DNA of 20,775 nucleotides from a virus, in IMG/VR virus record IMGVR_UViG_3300028388_001952, positions 1-20,775 of that record, one strand, 5' to 3'. A model generated the notes under the pieces. It was given only the letters and a program-made list of their open reading frames with translations. It made no database searches and had not been told where the DNA came from. Of this stretch, positions 1 to 7,214 are shown piece after piece (within the stretch, counting starts at the first letter, position 1; every line of letters begins with the position of its first letter). Both the position numbers and the translations under genes were made by a program.

Positions 1-908
1 TGTTCTATGTTCTTTTTGAAAGAAATATCAGACAAAGAGTTGAACTCAGTTGCGTTCAACTGACCCGTACTTGGATTGAAATACAACTTTGTAGAAGAAA
101 CATCGAGTCCTGGTAATTCGGTATTTGCAGTCTCTCCTGTGAAAGTTAAATACCGAACATCATTTGTTGAAGTGTCGTCTGATACTACTATACCGCCGCC
201 GCCTATTTCCCCCCATTCGGTACCATCATAACCTTCAAACACACCAAGCGTTGAATTAAACCTGAATTGACCTGTCGCGGATGTAGGTCGTTGCGCCGTT
301 GTACCCACTGGCACACGAATTGAAGCTGTACCCGTTGCGTTTAAATCGACTACGGTTGTGTTCGCGCCAGTGAATGTGGTATTAGAACTAACAGACAGAG
401 TAGAGCTGGCTATCGTCGTGTTGCCGTTGATTGTGGTGTTTGCGCCAACGGTGAGAGTGGTTCCATTGATTGTAGTATTGGCCGCGAAGGTTGACCGACC
501 ATTGAAGGTTGTATTCGCGTTGAATATCGAAGATGTGCCATTGATCGTGGTATTCGCCGCGAAGGTCGTACGACCATTGAAGGTTGTATTCGCGTTGACT
601 ATTGCGCCTGTGCCGCCGATTGTTGTGTTGGCATTGACATTAAATTCTGTTGCTGTTACTGTTGTGTTTGCTGTTATCTCAAGATTTGCTTTTGCGGTTG
701 TTGTACCACCAAACAATTCACCACCCACGGCAACATTACCCGAGGATTCAAAGTCTCCTGTCAGTTTGAAGTCGCCGACATTGTTATTACCAACCGAAAA
801 AACATCGGTCGCAAGGTCATTTGACATTTCGTTTACACGAATTACTAGGTCATTAAACCCGTTTGTTGAAATATCAATGTCATTGCCTGAATATGAAATT
901 ATTGCCAT
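1..908 (-). CDS. Tail-fibre-like structural protein with S74 chaperone domain (partial, 3' end off the window)
   Basis: This gene starts at ATG 908 and is open through 302 codons to the window edge, so its C-terminus is not visible. Residues about 1-75 form a unique head. Residues about 75-190 are Asn/Thr-rich beta repeats of the type ANTTxNG, with a 12/13-residue sub-period and a 25-residue super-period, as expected for a trimeric beta-helical shaft. Residues about 196-235 contain a segment common in phage fibre and virion proteins (GTTAQRP, then GVFEGYDGTEWGEIGGGG). The last visible residues read LSDISFKKNIE. This matches the start of the intramolecular chaperone/peptidase S74 domain, in which the fibre trimer folds and then cleaves itself; the Ser and the Lys five residues later fit the catalytic pair. 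The start overlaps the preceding 67-aa gene by 10 bases. The likely role is a virion fibre or fibre-like decoration at the baseplate edge. Host-receptor specificity is inference. Confidence 0.8.
   Translation of the reverse strand, partial: MAIISYSGNDIDISTNGFNDLVIRVNEMSNDLATDVFSVGNNNVGDFKLTGDFESSGNVAVGGELFGGTTTAKANLEITANTTVTATEFNVNANTTIGGTGAIVNANTTFNGRTTFAANTTINGTSSIFNANTTFNGRSTFAANTTINGTTLTVGANTTINGNTTIASSTLSVSSNTTFTGANTTVVDLNATGTASIRVPVGTTAQRPTSATGQFRFNSTLGVFEGYDGTEWGEIGGGGIVVSDDTSTNDVRYLTFTGETANTELPGLDVSSTKLYFNPSTGQLNATEFNSLSDISFKKNIE
463..612 (-). repeat. Two tandem copies of a 75-bp coding repeat in the fibre shaft
   Basis: Plus-strand copies begin at 463 and 538 and are nearly identical over about 60 bases. 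A diverged third copy begins at 613. Each unit encodes 25 residues made of two related 12/13-residue beta repeats centred on ANTTxNG. The high DNA identity in two adjacent units points to recent duplication or gene conversion in the shaft. Confidence 0.8.
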
Positions 909-1102
909 TTGTTATCTCTTATTTCTTGTTGAAGTTCATCAACCTTTTTCTGTAATGCGAACACCATAGACTTCATATTCTCAAAGTCACGGTAGAATTG
1001 TTTCTTGTCATTATATCTCTTTTTTTCGCTGACATTGGCGTTAATCAAAGCACCAGTTTTTTTGTCCTTGTAAACTTTTTCTACCTGTGTTTTGTATAAC
1101 AT
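899..1102 (-). CDS. Small coiled-coil protein (67 aa), function unknown
   Basis: The reading frame could extend upstream to 1213, but that would overlap the 3' end of the 2033-aa gene by more than 100 bases. ATG 1102 lies one base after that gene's TAA, with AGGTG four bases upstream, so I chose it. The 67-aa product starts MLYKTQVEKVYKDKKTGA and is Lys- and Glu-rich. Residues about 40-63 (ENMKSMVFALQKKVDELQQE) show heptad spacing of hydrophobic residues, consistent with a coiled coil. There is no signal peptide or membrane segment. Small proteins with a similar KxTGALIN-like opening and a C-terminal helix sit next to tail genes in several T4-like marine phages, as I recall; a precise function is not known to me. 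Its position between the outer baseplate gene and the fibre gene suggests an assembly chaperone or small structural part, which is inference. Confidence 0.75.
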   Translation of the reverse strand: MLYKTQVEKVYKDKKTGALINANVSEKKRYNDKKQFYRDFENMKSMVFALQKKVDELQQEIRDNKWQ

Positions 1103-1103
1103 A

Positions 1104-4100
1104 TTACACCTGTAACGCAATTGCGCGAAGTCTTGATCCTTTAGGATACAAGGCCGGGTTATCACCAAGCAACACAATCTTGATCTGGAACGCGCGGTAG
1201 CCCGTGTACACATTTCCGTTTGTGGATGTGTATTGAACTTCGTTAAATAGTCCAGTCTTCATCGCGGCCGGAACCGAGTATTGTGTATCAATAAAGTTCT
1301 CGCGGTTGTCAGGCGAACTTGTGATGCTTTTCGTTGTTTCCATTTCAAACCAATTAGAGAATTTTAGTTCTTCGGTGTCGTATTTATTCAATAGACGAGC
1401 GTACACTCGAATTTCAGAACCAGATGGTCTATATTCTTCAAGGAACACAACTAGGTCTTCAGCATCATTGTCGTCATTCAGTTCAATGATCTGTGACATA
1501 TATACCGCATTGTTACTATTACTGTATGGCAACAGTTCATTGTTCGCAGAATTACCTAGTTCGTTTTCAATAAGAACTACATTCAAGGTGTCATTGTCAA
1601 GAATAGAAGACAATCGGTCGTCTGAGGAGGTCATTGTTGCCGTGATCTTGAACGACTTCTCACCCGCGAGTTGAGCAACTTCTTCGGAACGCGAAAGTAT
1701 GTTTTGATCCGCTTTCAACTCAACAAGTTCGTGTGGTGCCAAGGATGTGGCTGTAGTCAATGTCGTGTTTATCACACCTCTGTGCGTATATGTCAGGGTT
1801 GTTGTGCCATCAAACACCAATGAACTTGGTCGCCATTCCAACGCGGAATAGTCGTATGTGTCAAACGAATCGATTGTAAACGAAGGATATGTTCCTGAAC
1901 CAATTGACTGACCAACAGGTACCGCCAAGAATCCAGACTGTGGAAAATACTTGTTCGGTATCGTTGAGGTCGTTAGACCTGTGTAAGACATTTCGGTGTA
2001 TGTACCATTTAGAATCGTTTCGTATCTGTCTGGTAGAAGACTTCTCAATTCACTTCCGACAAAGAATCGACCGTTTGAGTGGTCAATCATAAAGGTGCCT
2101 TCGTTGCGACGAATCTTACGAATAATGCCTGTTCCGAAGTCGATGCTTGAAACGGTTGATGTGATATCTTTGACTGTGTTGCCAGAGTCGTAAATATCCA
2201 AATCGTTGTCTAACACAAAGTCGTGTGCGTCGGTGTATATTTCTGTACCATCAACATCTAGTACTGTCGCTTCAAGACCAGTGTTTGCGTCACGAATAAT
2301 ATCACCAATGGCAACAGTGTCCGCGCCCGCGGTCTTGTTGATTTCGATGATTTCTGTACCCTTGATAGGTTCACCAGGTCTAAAGAATGTGTTTGACGAA
2401 GCAGACAAAGGTAGAACTCCAGAAAGGAATTCAATGTCTTCGTTGATTATTGAGACTGTGCCTGTCAGGCTAGTATCGAAGTCCGCATAATAGAAGGTAC
2501 AAGTAAGGTCAACATCTGGTACCGGATCCCAGTTCAGGTTGTTGTTTGTGACATATGTTGTACCTGTCAATTGGCGACCTGTAACTTGGTTGCCTGTGTT
2601 CAAATCTGTTTCACCTAGACGGGACACCCAGAAATATGTATCAGGGTTTAGGCCTTCGGTGTGAATCAGAAACGCGTATTGTGTCTTGTTTTGAAGATAA
2701 ACTGGTGCTTCAAAGTTGACATTAGTTGGTGTGGACCCGTCCGCTGTGATATTGATACGCGGGTCGTCTCGTGTCATCCACACTTTACTGAATGGTATCA
2801 TATTTCGTGTGATACCACCGTCGTTTGTCATTTCACGAATTTCAAACCACATACCAAGTTCTGCGTCCATTGATTGAACAAATACATCAACACTCGTTAG
2901 GAACACACCTTCAACATCTCCCGGTTGGTCAACATAGAACGAATATGCCATACAAGAAGGGCCATATTCTTTGACCTGTTGCGGTGAAGCCAAAGTTTTT
3001 GTAATTTCTCGGCTATCAGTGATTGTTCTGGTATCTGTTATGATGGTTCGTGTAGACTGAATCGTATTCTGTTTTTGAAGCAACAATCCGTTAGACACAA
3101 AATAGTCTTCGGCGTAACTTGTCGCATCAACCGCGTTTGTTGGACTATCAGTGATAACGATAGGCTTTGTGCCTGTACGGAACCTCTTTCCTTCTTCTGG
3201 TAGACGAAGGAAACCAACAAAGATACCAAACTCATCACTATATAGATCATCACCTTCTGTACCAATACCTGTCAAGTCACTACTTTGTGTGGCGTCTGTC
3301 GCGAAAGAGGCGGCTGTGTTAGCATCCAGAGTGGTCGCACCAACAGGTGTGACATAATCTGTCATATCTTCGCCGTCAAAATAAACAAAGAACTGTGTGT
3401 CTGCTTTGAGTCCACGCGCGTACAGTCTTATCACCTGTGGCTTGATATAAGGAACCCAGGACACATCTGTGACAAAGTTTCCAAGTTCAGTCAGTTCTTC
3501 TTTTGAGCTGAGAGTGGTTTCAATACCAGTTCTCGTTTGCATTTCAATTTCTGTTTGAGTGCCACCTTCTACAATAAAATAACGGCTTAGATTGCTTTGA
3601 GCGTACGCTCGTGCCTCTTGTTGTGTCGCGAATTCACCTACGAACCGGTGCGCGTTTGGATCGTTTTGTGTCGCGGCCTGTTGTTCTGCCTGTGTGTTAT
3701 TCGCCAACGCTCTTTTGTCGGCTGTGTTGAGTGATCCTGTGCCAGAACTTGAATAACTATCTGCTAGGCCGGAATTGAAGTCGTTATCGTCTTCACCCCA
3801 AGCGCGGACATAAACTTTCCAAGTTGGTGAGCCTGCGGTACCACCTGATCCGGATGTTTGCCAGGCTCCCCATTCGGTTGACATACCCAAGTTGGAAGGA
3901 ATGAAGTCATCCTTTAGAATACGGTCAACGGTGTTTGTATCAACCCAACTGTTGATACCAGGATCGACGGTTAGTTCGCCAATGTATCTGAAAACACCTT
4001 GTTCAATGTTGCGGAATGTTGTGATTCGCGGTTGGTCAATTAGAGTGCGTTCTGTGTACGGAAGCGAAATAAGAGACTTGTTCAAAGATACATTTGTGCT

Positions 4101-7100
4101 GCCCGCAGCATCGTATCTCATATCAACGCCTTCCATATCGTAAACGGGCCGAATAATTTTGTCTTGAGGATCAACAGCAATTCGGTAGTCGGGGTGACCA
4201 GAATCCGCCAAGCTGTGGTCAGCAAACACATCCACGAAAATGCCGTTCTTGAATCGATTTAGTCCGTTGTTGTCTGGTAGTTCCAGATCAAGTGTCTGTT
4301 GTTCAATCAAAGACAGTGCGGCATAGTATTCCAAGTTCTTGACGCGCTTACGAATATTACCAATGTCGCGCATCGTGTATCGTGCAAATGTGATCTTTTC
4401 ACTGAAGGATCCTTGGCTTTCTTTACCTATCTTTCGCGCATATGTCTCCGCCAACGAAGGATACGGGGGCACATAGATGTAAGCCAGACCCATAACATTG
4501 TCAGAGTAAGTTGGAATCGGTGGCCGGCGTTTCGGTTCACCTTGTATAGATTTGTAGTTGCCTTTCTTGTCAATAACCATTACATCATATCTTGGAAGAT
4601 AATACGAATAGTCATAAACAAGTGTGGTGTCAGGAGCCGCAATTCGCAGACCTTGCCCATCCACGGATGAAATGTATGTGCTTGATTCAGTCGGGTTTAT
4701 TGTTGCTGATGTAACAGTTTCCGTCTGTGTCGCGGTCGCAGATTTCACCGGTCGCATATCAATGATGTTGCGTAGATTGATTCCGTTGAATGTTGGAATA
4801 TCAATCGTCTTGATTGTTGAAGCGCTTTCGGTCGTGTCGTCAATGTCGTAACTGTCAATGGAAAAGTATCCAATGCCAGGTGTATAGTCGGGTTCAAAGT
4901 ATCTCAACTTGACCAGTAGATGTTCGCTGCCCGTAATGGGGTTTGTTGTGCCTAGATAAGATGTTTCATAAGACCAAGATGTTTGGTTTCTTGCGAGTGT
5001 ATAATCGTCAGTTACATCTGTACCTTGGGTGGATGTTGTAAATGTACTTGAATCTTTTCGTACTTCCAAAATGTCATAAACATCTGAAAAACCAAGTGGA
5101 AAGAATTCTGTGTTCGCGACGGAACTGCCGTCAATACGCACATAAGATGTTTTTAGTGTTTTTTGCGCAGGCTCCGCGTCATTTCTTACCGCGCGGTGTA
5201 CAACCACACAGTTGACAGAAGCACCAAAGTTTTCTTTTACATCAATTGAGAATGATGTTGTGTTCGCGACCGTGACAGTTCGTTCTGTGCCGTCGGATGA
5301 TCCCTTTGCTGTCAGATCAAGTAAATCACCAGACTTGAAATATTTCGTGAAGGTATTTGCTACCACCGAAGATCCAGCGTTCTCGGATATTTCCATTACC
5401 GTGTCGTTCGTGATTGAATCGATATAATACAAATCAGAGCCACCGACCTGAATTCTATCACCAACATTCAAGTTTGTAAAGCTGGTTCCGGAACCCGTCA
5501 CGATTGTGTTGCCCGCTGTGATTGACACTGTACCTGCCTGTGTCGCGGTCGCGTCACCAGTCAGTGTGACAAGAATTGTGTTCTTGAGGTTATCACTTAC
5601 CGGGCTGGTATATGGAATCGTCTCACCTGTTGTGGTGATGTTCACAGTCACTTCACCACTTGAGTTGAAGTTGATTCCCGTCTTGCGACGGTTGAATGTG
5701 AAACTAAAGTCGTATGTACCTGCTTCGGATTTTGTGTCGCGAGTTGCTTCTGAACCTGTGTAATACAACCTACTCAAAAGGTTTGTATCATAGATCAAGG
5801 TTCTATCGTTTGTGTCCAATACAGTGTCAGCAAAGAAGCTGGCTGTGTTACCAACCGCGCGTATGTCCGCAAGGCTTTGGTTCGCGTTCATTACCACATC
5901 GGTCAAATACAACTTCGCTTGCGCTTTAGGATCACCAAGTGTACCAGAATATTTTTCAATCGCATTGACTCGGGCGGTACCGACCACTGAACCTGTTGCT
6001 GCGTCACTGAAATTGTTTGCGTTTGTAACACGATTTTCTGCTGTGTCGTATAGGTTGACAGGAATTGAGAAGTCGGTGTTTGGAAGGCCGCGGATTTCAT
6101 CTACAATGATGTAGTTGCCGCCTCGGGCGTATGATGTTTGGTTTTCAACATTGATGTATGTAGAAGCCTTTGGTATTTCTACATATGAAGTCAGAAGGTT
6201 GTTGATTTCATAGCCCTTGACATAAGCAAGACCGCGTTCAATGCCAACCGCAAGTAGGTCATTGTTACCACCTTCGGCCGCAGTGTAAAGACCTTCGTTT
6301 GTGCCTGTATTCAAGTGTTCTCTTGTGAAAACATCCATACCGCGCACAACATAATCGCCACTTTCATCATATGTTCGTTTCGCGATTTCATCATATAGAC
6401 GCGCATAGTCAGTTCTTTCATTGCGTATTCTCACTTCACCATTTTGAAGTTCTAATAGAAGTGAATAATCGTCTTCATTTTTTGTAACAGTTGAGGCAGT
6501 AACTTCCAAAGATATTTCGGCCGCCAGACGATCCGCGCCCGGCGCAGCATAGTTGTTAAACCCGTTTGCGTTATCCAAAAGAGATATGTCTTCGTTGCTA
6601 TCAACAATGGAAAACTCGTTTTTGAAATAGACTTTCGCGTTGGGTGTACTGTCTGAAAAGGAAACACCAGTGGTCAGTTTAGGAAACTTGATGAAGTACC
6701 CAGACATAAACACAACGCCTTCCGATATGGAAAACAAGGTGCCGTTGCCTGTGGATATGACAGAAACACTTTCATTGTTGTTTGACACTGTTTCACCACT
6801 AGTGAATACACTTGTGGCGACGGTACTATTTTTATACCGAATATAAAGGTGTGCTAATCCAACGGTGTTGGTATCCAATTCGCCGTGTACAACATACGCT
6901 TTTAGTGTAGATGTACCGCCTTCAATGGTTGTGCCGATGATCGCATCAAGTTGAGTTTGGCCTGTGACTTCGACAGTCGCGACAGTGATACCAGTTTGAA
7001 CATCAAAGGCACCACCCAGAACGATTGTACCATTCTGGAAAATGTGACGACCAAAATCTTCAATCTGTCTTTGAAGACTGGTTTGAATTTGCGTCAGTTC

Positions 7101-7205
7101 GCGCGCTTGTACCGCCACGCTTGGCTTGAACAGAACACGTAGATAGTTCTTATCAGCGTCATAATCATCAAAATATGGTGATTGGTTTAAATCAATGGTT
7201 GCCAT
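1104..7205 (-). CDS. Giant DUF4815 baseplate/tail structural protein (2033 aa)
   Basis: The N-terminus (YFDDYD, KNYLRVLFKP, VQARELTQIQTSLQRQIEDF, HIFQNGTIVLGG) is the hallmark of the DUF4815 family of phage tail proteins. Other modules, in order with rough residues, are: a small beta module with VTGSGTSFTNLNVGDRIQVGG (about 555-615); a helical hairpin with RYTMRDIGNIRKRVKNLEYY (about 920-975); a segment with LPYTERTLIDQP and GINSWVDTNTVDRI (about 1045-1095); SWVPYIKPQVIRLYARGLKADT and FFVYFDGEDMTDYV (about 1230-1300), typical of large fibre/baseplate proteins; and a jelly-roll-like domain running from VFLTSVDVFVQ to FWVSRLGE (about 1425-1535). Such proteins occupy the outer baseplate region (T4 gp10/gp11 area) of marine T4-like phages, though T4 itself has no equivalent of this size. 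ATG 7205 has AGAGG four bases upstream and lies 9 bases after the gp8-type stop. An exact virion position and receptor role cannot be read from sequence. Confidence 0.85.
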   Translation of the reverse strand: MATIDLNQSPYFDDYDADKNYLRVLFKPSVAVQARELTQIQTSLQRQIEDFGRHIFQNGTIVLGGAFDVQTGITVATVEVTGQTQLDAIIGTTIEGGTSTLKAYVVHGELDTNTVGLAHLYIRYKNSTVATSVFTSGETVSNNNESVSVISTGNGTLFSISEGVVFMSGYFIKFPKLTTGVSFSDSTPNAKVYFKNEFSIVDSNEDISLLDNANGFNNYAAPGADRLAAEISLEVTASTVTKNEDDYSLLLELQNGEVRIRNERTDYARLYDEIAKRTYDESGDYVVRGMDVFTREHLNTGTNEGLYTAAEGGNNDLLAVGIERGLAYVKGYEINNLLTSYVEIPKASTYINVENQTSYARGGNYIIVDEIRGLPNTDFSIPVNLYDTAENRVTNANNFSDAATGSVVGTARVNAIEKYSGTLGDPKAQAKLYLTDVVMNANQSLADIRAVGNTASFFADTVLDTNDRTLIYDTNLLSRLYYTGSEATRDTKSEAGTYDFSFTFNRRKTGINFNSSGEVTVNITTTGETIPYTSPVSDNLKNTILVTLTGDATATQAGTVSITAGNTIVTGSGTSFTNLNVGDRIQVGGSDLYYIDSITNDTVMEISENAGSSVVANTFTKYFKSGDLLDLTAKGSSDGTERTVTVANTTSFSIDVKENFGASVNCVVVHRAVRNDAEPAQKTLKTSYVRIDGSSVANTEFFPLGFSDVYDILEVRKDSSTFTTSTQGTDVTDDYTLARNQTSWSYETSYLGTTNPITGSEHLLVKLRYFEPDYTPGIGYFSIDSYDIDDTTESASTIKTIDIPTFNGINLRNIIDMRPVKSATATQTETVTSATINPTESSTYISSVDGQGLRIAAPDTTLVYDYSYYLPRYDVMVIDKKGNYKSIQGEPKRRPPIPTYSDNVMGLAYIYVPPYPSLAETYARKIGKESQGSFSEKITFARYTMRDIGNIRKRVKNLEYYAALSLIEQQTLDLELPDNNGLNRFKNGIFVDVFADHSLADSGHPDYRIAVDPQDKIIRPVYDMEGVDMRYDAAGSTNVSLNKSLISLPYTERTLIDQPRITTFRNIEQGVFRYIGELTVDPGINSWVDTNTVDRILKDDFIPSNLGMSTEWGAWQTSGSGGTAGSPTWKVYVRAWGEDDNDFNSGLADSYSSSGTGSLNTADKRALANNTQAEQQAATQNDPNAHRFVGEFATQQEARAYAQSNLSRYFIVEGGTQTEIEMQTRTGIETTLSSKEELTELGNFVTDVSWVPYIKPQVIRLYARGLKADTQFFVYFDGEDMTDYVTPVGATTLDANTAASFATDATQSSDLTGIGTEGDDLYSDEFGIFVGFLRLPEEGKRFRTGTKPIVITDSPTNAVDATSYAEDYFVSNGLLLQKQNTIQSTRTIITDTRTITDSREITKTLASPQQVKEYGPSCMAYSFYVDQPGDVEGVFLTSVDVFVQSMDAELGMWFEIREMTNDGGITRNMIPFSKVWMTRDDPRINITADGSTPTNVNFEAPVYLQNKTQYAFLIHTEGLNPDTYFWVSRLGETDLNTGNQVTGRQLTGTTYVTNNNLNWDPVPDVDLTCTFYYADFDTSLTGTVSIINEDIEFLSGVLPLSASSNTFFRPGEPIKGTEIIEINKTAGADTVAIGDIIRDANTGLEATVLDVDGTEIYTDAHDFVLDNDLDIYDSGNTVKDITSTVSSIDFGTGIIRKIRRNEGTFMIDHSNGRFFVGSELRSLLPDRYETILNGTYTEMSYTGLTTSTIPNKYFPQSGFLAVPVGQSIGSGTYPSFTIDSFDTYDYSALEWRPSSLVFDGTTTLTYTHRGVINTTLTTATSLAPHELVELKADQNILSRSEEVAQLAGEKSFKITATMTSSDDRLSSILDNDTLNVVLIENELGNSANNELLPYSNSNNAVYMSQIIELNDDNDAEDLVVFLEEYRPSGSEIRVYARLLNKYDTEELKFSNWFEMETTKSITSSPDNRENFIDTQYSVPAAMKTGLFNEVQYTSTNGNVYTGYRAFQIKIVLLGDNPALYPKGSRLRAIALQV

Positions 7206-7214
7206 TTTGCCTCT

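Noticed and set aside
358-969. 203-aa plus-strand open frame rich in Val/Pro repeats
   Set aside because: It is the antisense shadow of the repeated fibre shaft on the minus strand; the periodicity comes from the minus-strand coding repeats and there is no convincing binding site.
1103-1213. N-terminal extension of the 67-aa gene to 1213
   Set aside because: The extension is Arg/Cys-rich, overlaps the conserved end of the 2033-aa gene, and the ATG at 1102 has a suitable binding site right after the upstream stop.
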